NCBI RefSeq assembly: GCF_000429525.1
Contig: NZ_AUCA01000008.1
Location: 1-64,000, forward strand
Direction: 5' to 3'
Length of the DNA: 64,000 nucleotides
DNA from: Alicyclobacillus contaminans DSM 17975
GTDB taxonomy: Bacteria; Bacillota; Bacilli; Alicyclobacillales; Alicyclobacillaceae
Positions 39,276 through 47,596 of this stretch are shown here, piece after piece. Position numbers and translations under genes: made by a program. Below the pieces are notes generated by a model that saw only the letters and a list, made by a program, of their open reading frames with translations, ran no database searches and was not told the origin of the DNA. Numbering within the stretch: the stretch's first letter is position 1; every line of letters begins with the position of its first letter.

Positions 39276-40775
39276 TCATCGCAACCGCCACGCAGCGTCG
39301 TTCCAAGCCAGGGCCTGCCGCAACCCAAGCAGCGAGGTGTGCCGATCTATCACGACACACTCCACGCCCGTCATCGCGGCCCAGTCGGCCAGCTGCTCCG
39401 CGGTGACGGCATACGAAAATACCGTGTGATGCGCGCCGCCCGCGTACAACCAACCCTCTGTCGCAACGGACCATGAGGGTTGCGGCTTCCAAAGAACTCT
39501 GGCCACTGGCAGACTGGACATCGCTTCCGGAGGAAAGACCGCCTCCACTTCGTTCACAATGAGTCGGAACCGATCCCCGAGGTCCACCAACGACGCGACC
39601 ACCGCAGCCCCTGGTTTGCCTGTAAACACGAGCCTCGCCGGCGGTTCCTTCCCCCCAATGGACAACGGATGGACCTCCAGACGCGGGGTATCCGCCGCAA
39701 TGGTGGGACAGACTTCGAGCATGTGCGCACCGAGGGTACTTTCCTCTCCCGGTACCAAATGATAGGTGTAATCCTCCATGAACGAGGTGCCTTCAAACCC
39801 CGCCATGCGTTTGACAACGCGCACCAGCGCAGCCGTTTTCCAATCGCCTTCGCCGCCGAATCCGAATCCATCCGCCATCAATCTCTGCACGGCCAGGCCA
39901 GGCAGCTGGCGCAAGCCGTGCAAGTCCTCGAAATTTGTGGTGAAAGCGGTGAACCCTCCTTGGTACAGGAATCGCCGCAGTCCCAGCTCCATCCGCGCCT
40001 GTTCCCGGACGGCGGACCAATACGGCGCATCTTCAAGGGTTCCCTTCGCAATTTCGTACATGTCCCGGTAGGTTTGAACGAGAGATTCCACTTCCGCCTC
40101 GGACACGTACGCCATGCAGTCCACCAAGTCGCCTACGCCGTACGCGTGCACCGCCCAACCGAATTGCGCCTGGGCGGCCACCTTGTCCCCCTCCGTGACC
40201 GCCACCTGACGCATGTTGTCGCCGAAGCGAGCCACTTTCAGCGAATGGCCTTCGTTGACCGCGACGGCGGTGCACATCCATTCCGCGAGCCGCCGGCGGA
40301 GCCCACGGTCTGCCCAATGGCCGGCCAGGACTTTACGACGAACCCCCAGGCGCGCGCCAATGAACGCAAACTCTCGGTCACCATGCGCTGCCTGATTGAG
40401 ATTCATGAAATTCATGTCCACAGTTTTCCAAGGAATCGCGTCATGGTACTGGGTGTGCAGGTGCAACAGTGGTTTTTTCAGCACCGTCAGACCGCCAATC
40501 CACATCTTTGCCGGCGAAAACGTGTGCATCCACGTCAACACCCCGGCGCAGGTGGGATCCGTATTTGCTTCCGCACACAGTTGCGCAATGGCTTCCGGCG
40601 TGGTCATCAACGGCTTCATATCCAATTTGTACGGCAGCGACGCATCGTCATTGAACGAACGCACAATGCGTCGCGCCTGCGACTCCACTCGCTCCAGCGT
40701 CTCCGGTCCGTACAGATGTTGGCTGCCAACGACAAACCAAAATACCGGAGTTGTCTCGCGACGAGCCTCACTCAT
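39276..40775 (-). CDS. araA: L-arabinose isomerase
   Basis: 499 residues, full length. F-W-F-V-V-G-S-Q-H-L-Y-G at the start, P-T-C-A-G-V-L-T-W-M-H-T-F-S-P-A-K-M-W near 75, the metal-site region F-E-G-T-S-F-M-E-D-Y-T-Y near 335 and A-G-G-A-H-H-T near 450 are signatures. It isomerises L-arabinose to L-ribulose with Mn2+. 30 nt after araB. Confidence 0.97.
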   Translation of the reverse strand: MSEARRETTPVFWFVVGSQHLYGPETLERVESQARRIVRSFNDDASLPYKLDMKPLMTTPEAIAQLCAEANTDPTCAGVLTWMHTFSPAKMWIGGLTVLKKPLLHLHTQYHDAIPWKTVDMNFMNLNQAAHGDREFAFIGARLGVRRKVLAGHWADRGLRRRLAEWMCTAVAVNEGHSLKVARFGDNMRQVAVTEGDKVAAQAQFGWAVHAYGVGDLVDCMAYVSEAEVESLVQTYRDMYEIAKGTLEDAPYWSAVREQARMELGLRRFLYQGGFTAFTTNFEDLHGLRQLPGLAVQRLMADGFGFGGEGDWKTAALVRVVKRMAGFEGTSFMEDYTYHLVPGEESTLGAHMLEVCPTIAADTPRLEVHPLSIGGKEPPARLVFTGKPGAAVVASLVDLGDRFRLIVNEVEAVFPPEAMSSLPVARVLWKPQPSWSVATEGWLYAGGAHHTVFSYAVTAEQLADWAAMTGVECVVIDRHTSLLGLRQALAWNDAAWRLR

Positions 40776-40805
40776 GATCTCTCCACTCCTTCTGCGGAAT
40801 CCGCC

Positions 40806-42458
40806 TCAGCGCGGTACGGTGTCCAGCCGTATCTGCTTCGCCTCGTGCATCAATGCCCTGTGGGTATCACCTAGCAAATGGTACAAGCGATGGTAGAGTT
40901 GATAGACGCGGTCGTACACCTGCTGTGCCTCCGCGTGGGGGTAATACACACGCTCCACGGGGGACGCCAACCTGCGCGCGGCATCCTGTATCGTTGGAAA
41001 GACGCCTGCAGCGACGGCGCCAAACATGGCGGCTCCGCGAGCGGGAACCTCCTTGGAGGCGAACACTTCTACGGGTACGCCACAGACATCCGCGTAAATC
41101 TGCATCAACAGAGGATTTTTGTGTGAAATGCCGCCGCACGCCGCAATCTTCTGCATCGGAAGGTGATGTTGTTCAAAGTTCTCGAGAATTCGACGGGTGC
41201 CAAATGCCACGGATTCCAAGAGTGCGCGGTACATCTCCGCGTAGGTTGTGGAAAGCGTCAGTCCCATGATCACGCCGGACAAATCCGCGTCGCCCAGAAT
41301 GCTTCGGTTTCCGTTCCACCAATCGAGGACCACCAGACCGTGCGAGCCGGGCGGAATCTCCGCCGCCAGTTGTTGCAAATCATCGTGAACCGAACGTCCC
41401 AGTCGCTCCGCAGACTGTTGAATGTCCGTCTGGCTGAGGGTGGACACAAACCATTGGAACATATCGCCCACCGCGGCCTGCCCCGTCTCGTACCCGAACA
41501 TGCCGGGCAGCACCCCGTCACGAACCACGCCCGTGATTCCGGGCAATCGAACCTCGTCCTGCGAGACGGCCACATGACATATTGAGGTGCCAATGACCAT
41601 CACCAGCGTGCCCGGCCCTGTCACGCCAACGCTCGGTACGCAGACCATCGCGTCCACGTTGCCAACGGCCACCGCCACCGATGGCCGCAACCCAAGCCGC
41701 GCAGCCACCTCGGCCCGCAATGCGCCCGCGCGGGTGCCTAGCGGATGGAACTGATTGCCGAGTTTCTCCGCAGGATTTTCAAACTGCGGATGGACGGCGC
41801 GAAAATAGTCCGCGGATGGCAGTCCCTCGTCCTGGGACCACATGGCCTTGAAACCGGCTGTGCAGGAATTTCGACACTCTCGACCGGTCAGGTGCCAAAC
41901 AATCCAGTCCGCCGCCTCAAGAAATCGGTCAGACGCGTGATACACCTCCCGGTCCTCCTCAAAAATTTGCAGCAACTTCGGGAAGTACCATTCCGAGGAG
42001 ATGGCCCCGCCGTACCTGGACAGAAATGACTCGCTGCGCGCCCGCGCCACTTGATTCATGCGGTCTGCCAAGGGCTGTGCCGAATGATGCTTCCACAATT
42101 TTGGCCACGCGTGCGGGCGGTGCTCCCAGCCCTCAACCAGACAAAGCGGAGTACCGTCCCGGAGCGTCGGTAGGACCGTGCAGGAGGTGAAGTCAACACC
42201 AATGCCCACCACCTCATCCGGATCCACGCCCCCCTTCGAAATCACCGACGGAATCCCCCGATAAATGACTTCCAGATAATCCTTCGGATGTTGCAGCGCC
42301 CAGTCGGGCGGCAGAGGCTCTCCCGTGGGTAGTTCTCTATCGAGCACCCCATGTTCGTAAGGAACGACGTCCACGGCCACCTCCTGCCCATCTTCCACAT
42401 TCAGGAGCATCACGCGCCCCGACAGAGTGCCGAAATCTATGCCAATGGTGTATGCCAC
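40806..42458 (-). CDS. araB: Ribulokinase
   Basis: 550 residues of the FGGY family from a GTG at 42458 (GAGGAGGT upstream). I-G-I-D-F-G-T-L-S-G-R near 5-15 is the phosphate loop; G-V-D-F-T-S-C-T near 97, G-N-V-D-A-M-V-C near 275 and A-A-C-G-G-I-S-H-K-N near 440 follow. It phosphorylates L-ribulose with ATP. An upstream extension to 42497 is not conserved. Confidence 0.96.
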   Translation of the reverse strand: MAYTIGIDFGTLSGRVMLLNVEDGQEVAVDVVPYEHGVLDRELPTGEPLPPDWALQHPKDYLEVIYRGIPSVISKGGVDPDEVVGIGVDFTSCTVLPTLRDGTPLCLVEGWEHRPHAWPKLWKHHSAQPLADRMNQVARARSESFLSRYGGAISSEWYFPKLLQIFEEDREVYHASDRFLEAADWIVWHLTGRECRNSCTAGFKAMWSQDEGLPSADYFRAVHPQFENPAEKLGNQFHPLGTRAGALRAEVAARLGLRPSVAVAVGNVDAMVCVPSVGVTGPGTLVMVIGTSICHVAVSQDEVRLPGITGVVRDGVLPGMFGYETGQAAVGDMFQWFVSTLSQTDIQQSAERLGRSVHDDLQQLAAEIPPGSHGLVVLDWWNGNRSILGDADLSGVIMGLTLSTTYAEMYRALLESVAFGTRRILENFEQHHLPMQKIAACGGISHKNPLLMQIYADVCGVPVEVFASKEVPARGAAMFGAVAAGVFPTIQDAARRLASPVERVYYPHAEAQQVYDRVYQLYHRLYHLLGDTHRALMHEAKQIRLDTVPR

Positions 42459-42473
42459 CCCGGACACCTCCTC

Positions 42474-42514
42474 AGGGCAACCGAAGGGGATTTGCATCCT
42501 CCCTTCGGCTGCCT
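42474..42514 (-). promoter_or_regulatory. Stem-loop between the binding-protein gene and araB
   Basis: Interrupted stem (AGGGCA..CCGAAGGG at 42474-42488 with CCCTTCGG..TGCCT at 42501-42514) and 12-nt loop; no U-run. It lies after the binding-protein stop and just before the araB ribosome site. Such stems commonly protect an abundant upstream binding-protein mRNA from 3' decay. Confidence 0.5.
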
Positions 42515-42553
42515 AGTGTGCATTTCTGAATCGCCATGCTCTGAAGATGTGTG

Positions 42554-43576
42554 CTACTGGTTCAGATACGATGCCACGTTCTGTTTCGTAATCACAGTCA
42601 CTCCGGTATCCACCGATGAAGGGACAGGATCCACATTGGCTGTCTTCCAGTTTTTCACCGGATTGACCAGGTCGTGATGGACGGTGTACGCGAACATCAA
42701 TCCCCAAAAGCCCATGTTCCAGGTGCCCTGCGCGATGGTCGCCGTGATTTCGCCATTTTGAATGGCTTTCAGCGTCGCCTGGTCTGTGTCAAAGCTCACA
42801 ATCTGCACCTGACCTGTCTTGTGGGCTTCCTTCACTGCCGTCGAGACGCCAATCCCTTCGTCCGCTTCGGTGGCAAACACGCCGTTCAAATCGGGATGGT
42901 TTTGCAGGAGCGCGGAGGTTACCTGTGCGGTCTTGATTTGGTCCGAATTTCCGTTTTCCACCGCGACCACCTGAATTCCGGGATACTTTTGTGCCATCTC
43001 CTGCTTGAATCCCTGCTCCCGCTGATCGAGGTTGAGCTCTCCAGGCGTGCTGACGATGGCCACCTTGCCGTGCCCCCCTAGTTTTTGCCCCAGGTAATCC
43101 GCGGCCGTCTGCCCGGCCTCGACGTTGCTGGTGCCAAGGTAGGAGTACCGTTGGCTGGACGGTGCGTCCGAGTCGAACGCAATCACCGGAATGCCCGCCT
43201 GAATCGCTTGGTTGATATACGGTGTCAGCGCTTTCTCGTTAATGGAAGTGATGAGAATGCCCGCCGGTTTCTTCGCAATCACCTGCTGCAGCGTGGTCGC
43301 TTCCTGGTTGATGTCATACTGCGGCGCCCCGGTGTACACCACGTTCACATGCAGGTCTTTCGCGGCTTCCTTAGCTCCGGCGAGTACGCCTTTCCAGTAC
43401 TCAATCCCGGACAGGAACGTGATCATGTAATACGTCTCTCCCGATTGCCCCGTGAACGCGGCCGATGATGATGACGACGCCGGGGACGTCGTCCCCGTAG
43501 TTGTGCTGCACCCCGCGAGGCCTGCTGCTAACGTGGCCACAGCGGCGGCTGCGGCAAATCCTTTCCATTTCTTCAT
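42554..43576 (-). CDS. Sugar ABC transporter substrate-binding lipoprotein
   Basis: 340 residues from the ATG at 43576 (an ATG two codons earlier is too close to GGGGG). Lipobox L-A-G-C23 after a hydrophobic signal, then a Ser/Thr linker. The rest is a type-I periplasmic-binding fold of the ribose/galactose group (P-A-G-I-L-I-T-S-I-N, P-V-I-A-F-D-S-D, V-F-A-T-E-A-D-E-G-I-G). It should bind L-arabinose or an arabinose-like pentose, judging from araBAD and AraR next to it. Confidence 0.9.
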   Translation of the reverse strand: MKKWKGFAAAAAVATLAAGLAGCSTTTGTTSPASSSSSAAFTGQSGETYYMITFLSGIEYWKGVLAGAKEAAKDLHVNVVYTGAPQYDINQEATTLQQVIAKKPAGILITSINEKALTPYINQAIQAGIPVIAFDSDAPSSQRYSYLGTSNVEAGQTAADYLGQKLGGHGKVAIVSTPGELNLDQREQGFKQEMAQKYPGIQVVAVENGNSDQIKTAQVTSALLQNHPDLNGVFATEADEGIGVSTAVKEAHKTGQVQIVSFDTDQATLKAIQNGEITATIAQGTWNMGFWGLMFAYTVHHDLVNPVKNWKTANVDPVPSSVDTGVTVITKQNVASYLNQ

Positions 43577-43623
43577 GAACATGAACCCCCTTCATTTCTC
43601 CTCAAAATTGGATTCGTGATGGA

Positions 43624-44640
43624 TTAAGAAACCTGTTTGTCTCGGTGCGTCAGCACATCCAACGTCACCGCGGCAATCAGGACAAAACCGGTCACCAGGC
43701 TCTGCCAGTACACCGAGACGTTCAGCAGCACGAGCGCGTCATTGACAATCCCGACGAGTACGCTGCCGAGCAATGCGCCCAACACTGTGCCTTCGCCCCC
43801 ACTCAGGCTGGCTCCACCGATGATGCACGCCGCGATTGCCTGCAACTCCATCCCCACGCCGGCAGTTGGCGCAGCCACGCTGAATCGAGACAGCGTTAGA
43901 ATACCGGCCAACCCCGCCAATAGCGCCGTGAACACGTAAATCCAAACCTTCGCTTTACCAACCTGAATCCCCGACAAAAAGGCGGCGCTTTCATTGCTGC
44001 CGATGTAATACACTTTGCGGGCCACCACCGACCGCCGCATCAGATAGTCGGAGATGGCGACAATCACCGCCAAAATCCAGATCAACACCGGGATGCCGAG
44101 CAAACTGCCCTGCCCCAGGAACAGGAACGACGGAGAGATACCGGCGACTGAGAGCGGAGCGCCCTGCGTCACCACGTAGGCAATCCCTTGGACGACTCCC
44201 TGCATACCGAGCGTCATAATGAACGGGTTGATCCGTATGCGACCGATGAAGATCCCGGTGATGAGTCCGGAGGCCAGCGCCGCCGTGAGCCCGAGAAGGG
44301 CCGCAACCCAAACGTTGAGCCCGTCGAGCGCCAGACTCCCCGCCACCACGCCGGACATGCTCATCACGGAACCCACCGACAGGTCAAATCCGCCGGATAC
44401 CAGCGCCACTGTCATGCCAACCGCAACAATGGCCATCATGACAATGCTCAAAATTGTACTCAAAATGTTATCCATGTTCAGGAAATTTTCATTGAGTAAA
44501 GAGAGCAGGACGATCAAAACAACGATGACCATCCCAATGGTAAACTCTCGAACTTTCGTCAACCTCCGAAGCCAAGAAGTTGGTTGCTCCATCGCCAAAT
44601 TCGTCTGCGGACTGGCCGTATTGGTTGTTTGTTGACTCAT
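43624..44640 (-). CDS. Sugar ABC transporter permease (RbsC/AraH type)
   Basis: 338 residues with about ten helices. G-G-F-D-L-S-V-G-S-V-M near residue 83 and the C-terminal I-G-G-A-S-L-S-G-G-E-G-T near 270 (contact with the ATPase) mark the BPD_transp_2 family. ATG overlaps the ATPase stop as ATGA; the binding-protein gene follows after 47 nt. One permease gene implies a homodimer. Confidence 0.93.
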   Translation of the reverse strand: MSQQTTNTASPQTNLAMEQPTSWLRRLTKVREFTIGMVIVVLIVLLSLLNENFLNMDNILSTILSIVMMAIVAVGMTVALVSGGFDLSVGSVMSMSGVVAGSLALDGLNVWVAALLGLTAALASGLITGIFIGRIRINPFIMTLGMQGVVQGIAYVVTQGAPLSVAGISPSFLFLGQGSLLGIPVLIWILAVIVAISDYLMRRSVVARKVYYIGSNESAAFLSGIQVGKAKVWIYVFTALLAGLAGILTLSRFSVAAPTAGVGMELQAIAACIIGGASLSGGEGTVLGALLGSVLVGIVNDALVLLNVSVYWQSLVTGFVLIAAVTLDVLTHRDKQVS

Positions 44641-46154
44641 ACCGCTCCCCCCGTGACAGGCGTCCTGCGCAAACCAGACGCATATTCCATGATGATGTCG
44701 TCGCGGATGTCCTCTCCGGACAACACCCCGGTGATGGATCCTTCATGGACGACCGCAACCCGGTCACTCAATCCCACCACCTCCGGCAGTTCGGATGAAA
44801 TCACGATGATGCCAATCCCCTCGCTGGCCAGCCGGCGCAGCAACTGGTGGATTTCCGCCTTCGCGCCGACGTCAATGCCGCGGGTGGGTTCGTCAAGAAT
44901 CAGAATCTTTGGATTCCTGGCTAGCCACTTGCCAATCATGACCTTTTGTTGATTTCCGCCGCTCAGACTGCCCACAGCTTGTCGCTCCGAGTGCGCCTTG
45001 ACCCGCAAATCCGACATCACTCGCTGAGCCAGTTGCGCGGCGGCCGACTCATTCACCACCCCGCGCCTTGAGAGCGCTTCCAAATGCACCGCCGATACGT
45101 TGTCCTGAATCGACATCTGCAAGAACAGCCCCTGTCCTTTGCGATCCTCCGTTAGGTAGTACATCCCTGCCGACATGGCATCGCGAAAGGACCGGACCTG
45201 CACCGGCTTGCCGTTCAGAAAGATTTCCCCGCGCTGTCGCGGCGCAATGCCGGTGAGCGCGTGCATCATCTCTGTCCGACCGGAACCAACCAAGCCAAAC
45301 AGGCCCAAAATTTCTCCTCTGCGCAGGGTGAACGACACGTCACGGCATTTCCGTCCGGCGGTCAGGTGCTCCACCCGCAGCAACTCCGTGGCTTCCGACA
45401 CCCCTTTGTCCGGGTAGATCTGCTCAATCGTACGCCCCACCATCATTCGAATCACATCGTCCGGCGTCAATGTTGACGTGGTGCCGCAACCCGCGAGACT
45501 GCCATCCCTGAGAACGGAAATGGTATCGCACAGAGAAAAAATTTCATCGAATTTATGACTGACGTAGATGATGGCTTTGCCGTGGGCTTTCAGTTCGCGC
45601 AGCACTGTGAACAGTTGTTCCGCCTCGCTGACGCTGAGCGCAGACGTCGGCTCGTCGAAGATGTAGAGATCAGCGTCTTGCATCAACGCTTTTGCAATCT
45701 CCACAAGCTGTTGTTGCGAAACGCTCAGATGCTTGACTCGTTCGTTCGGATCGATAGACGCTTGAAGTCGCTGCAGCTGCTTGTAACAGGCATCCAGCAT
45801 CTGGCGCTTCCGCATCAGGCCGAAGCGGGTCGGCGCCAAACTACCCAAAATGTTCTCCATGACGGACACATCCGGAAACAGACTGAGCTCCTGATGTACG
45901 ATGGCAATGCGTTCTGCGCGCGCCTCCGCCGGAGAGCGAAAGTGGACCGGACGACCGCGAATCAGGATGTCTCCGCCATCCCGCGGGAGGGCGCCGGTGA
46001 GAATTTTCAGAAGAGTTGATTTCCCAGCGCCATTTTCCCCCATCAGTGCGTGGATTTCACCGGGTTGAACGACCAAGTCCACACCGTCCAACGCCACCGT
46101 GCCAGGAAAACGCTTACGAATACCTCGTACTTCCAAGATTGGAGTCGGCGGCAT
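44637..46154 (-). CDS. Sugar ABC transporter ATP-binding protein (RbsA/AraG type)
   Basis: 505 residues, two fused nucleotide-binding domains. The first has Walker A G-E-N-G-A-G-K-S-T, signature L-S-V-S-Q-Q-Q and Walker B Y-I-F-D-E-P-T-S; the second has a degenerate Walker A G-L-V-G-S-G-R-T and L-S-G-G-N-Q-Q-K, as usual for RbsA/AraG. I chose the ATG at 46154 (AGGTGA 5 nt upstream); a GTG at 46163 is possible. First structural gene of the arabinose operon, behind an AraR box. Confidence 0.93.
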   Translation of the reverse strand: MPPTPILEVRGIRKRFPGTVALDGVDLVVQPGEIHALMGENGAGKSTLLKILTGALPRDGGDILIRGRPVHFRSPAEARAERIAIVHQELSLFPDVSVMENILGSLAPTRFGLMRKRQMLDACYKQLQRLQASIDPNERVKHLSVSQQQLVEIAKALMQDADLYIFDEPTSALSVSEAEQLFTVLRELKAHGKAIIYVSHKFDEIFSLCDTISVLRDGSLAGCGTTSTLTPDDVIRMMVGRTIEQIYPDKGVSEATELLRVEHLTAGRKCRDVSFTLRRGEILGLFGLVGSGRTEMMHALTGIAPRQRGEIFLNGKPVQVRSFRDAMSAGMYYLTEDRKGQGLFLQMSIQDNVSAVHLEALSRRGVVNESAAAQLAQRVMSDLRVKAHSERQAVGSLSGGNQQKVMIGKWLARNPKILILDEPTRGIDVGAKAEIHQLLRRLASEGIGIIVISSELPEVVGLSDRVAVVHEGSITGVLSGEDIRDDIIMEYASGLRRTPVTGGAV

Positions 46155-46179
46155 CTCCGTCACCTCACCCTATTTGTAT

Positions 46180-46195
46180 GGATGTACGTACAAGT
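46180..46195. promoter_or_regulatory. AraR operator ahead of the ABC transporter-araBAD operon
   Basis: GGATGTACGTACAAGT contains the perfect palindrome TGTACGTACA (46183-46192), the core of the Bacillus AraR box ATTTGTACGTACAAAT. It lies 26 nt upstream of the ATPase start. A TTGCTT at 46198-46203 on the minus strand is a possible -35 box, which would put the operator inside the promoter. Confidence 0.85.
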
Positions 46196-46215
46196 TAAAG
46201 CAAGTGAATGACCAC

Positions 46216-47343
46216 TTATCGCGGAACGGTGGTCGATTGACGCACGATGAGTTCCGGCTGAAACACGTGTTCCCTCGGAATCCACATGTTTTCTGGCTGA
46301 TTCATCATATCGAGCAGCATCCTGGCGGCCGCTTCCCCCATCTCGGCTTTGGGATGCCGGATTGTGGTCAACGGCACAGACCCGTTGACAGCCAGCGTGG
46401 AATCGTCAAATCCTGTCACGGATACATCGCCCGGCACGTCCATCCCCTCGGCATTCAACGCCTGAATCAAACGAATCGCCACCTCGTCGTTGTAACACAC
46501 CACAGCGGTCGGAGCATCCGCCAATTGTTTGAAGTACTGGTCCACAAAAGCGTCAATCGCTGAATCCCTGTCTTCGGTGGTGAACGTCTTTACATACTGC
46601 CCCTGAATCGGAACGCGCGCATTGTGATGCGCCTTTACGAAGCCTTTAAAGCGGGCGCGCCCCTGTAGGTCGTCAGACTTGAACAGGCCGGCCACCCAGG
46701 TGTGGCCCAAATCCAAGAGGTGCTTGGTGGCCAGATACGCTCCCTCCGCGTCGTCCAAAGACACCATGCTGGCATTGAGTTCAACGTAGGAACTGTGCAG
46801 CATGACAAACGGAATGTTGCGCTGCTCCATCAACAGGTACAGGTCAATATTCGGGTTGGGATGCGTACTTTTTGTCGGCTCCACAATCAGACCGTCCACA
46901 GCCTGAGCCAATACGGTCTCCAGCGCCCGCCGCTCCGTTTGGACATTGTTCCCCGTACTGAACAGAGACAGGGTGTGGCCGTGTGCTGACAGATGCGACT
47001 CAATTCCACTGATGATGAACGGAAAAATATAATCCGCCAGATAGGTAGTGATCACCGCAATCCGAGCGTGCTGGACCGCGCCACGCGTCGAGGATGACCC
47101 CATGTCGCCCGACCGTTTTGCGAACGTTCCCCGTCCTTGTTCTCGATACAACCACCCCTCATTCACCAGCTCTCCTATCGCCTGTCGCACGGTGTGCCGG
47201 CTGATGCCGAACCCTTCCGCAATCTGGTTCTCAGAAGGAATTCTCCCGTCTTCCCCGATTTGACCCGAAAGAATCCAATTCTTAATGCTGTTTTTCACCT
47301 GCTGATACTTCGTGCCATCCTCTCGAAGACGCATGCCGGACAT
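46216..47343 (-). CDS. araR: Arabinose operon repressor AraR
   Basis: 375 residues. N-terminal GntR winged helix (Y-Q-Q-V-K-N about 13-18; I-P-S-E-N-Q-I-A-E-G-F-G-I-S-R-H-T-V-R-Q-A near 35-55; G-R-G-T-F near 70) fused to a LacI/PurR-like sugar-binding domain (V-T-G-F-D-D-S-T-L near 320). This hybrid layout is that of Bacillus AraR, which is released from DNA by L-arabinose. Two matching operators lie at its own promoter and before the transport operon. Confidence 0.95.
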   Translation of the reverse strand: MSGMRLREDGTKYQQVKNSIKNWILSGQIGEDGRIPSENQIAEGFGISRHTVRQAIGELVNEGWLYREQGRGTFAKRSGDMGSSSTRGAVQHARIAVITTYLADYIFPFIISGIESHLSAHGHTLSLFSTGNNVQTERRALETVLAQAVDGLIVEPTKSTHPNPNIDLYLLMEQRNIPFVMLHSSYVELNASMVSLDDAEGAYLATKHLLDLGHTWVAGLFKSDDLQGRARFKGFVKAHHNARVPIQGQYVKTFTTEDRDSAIDAFVDQYFKQLADAPTAVVCYNDEVAIRLIQALNAEGMDVPGDVSVTGFDDSTLAVNGSVPLTTIRHPKAEMGEAAARMLLDMMNQPENMWIPREHVFQPELIVRQSTTVPR

Positions 47344-47437
47344 TTCGTGGACAGACCTCCCGACAATTGTTTTGCTCCCAGTTTAATATACTCAGATGTT
47401 GGCACTCCACTTTGCGCGAGAGACCTGACATATCTGA

Positions 47438-47467
47438 ATGATAACATTTGTACGTACATCCGAACAA
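47438..47467 (-). promoter_or_regulatory. araR promoter with AraR box in the spacer
   Basis: Minus strand TTGTTC (47462-47467), 18-nt spacer, TATCAT (47438-47443). The spacer is almost wholly the AraR box ATTTGTACGTACATCC (47446-47461, palindrome 47449-47458). Binding would block RNA polymerase, giving autoregulation. The leader is about 88 nt. The 47468-47596 part of this gap shows no other feature except an AT-rich TACAAT near 47545 that may serve the next gene. Confidence 0.75.
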
Positions 47468-47596
47468 GATGCTTTATCAAAATTTCTGCACATTTCCCCA
47501 TGCCGATGCCTGTCCCCGACCGTACCCAGCGCTGCTTTCGCAATGTACAATATAGAAATACACACGAGAGTACACGATGGTGGGGAGGAATACCGG

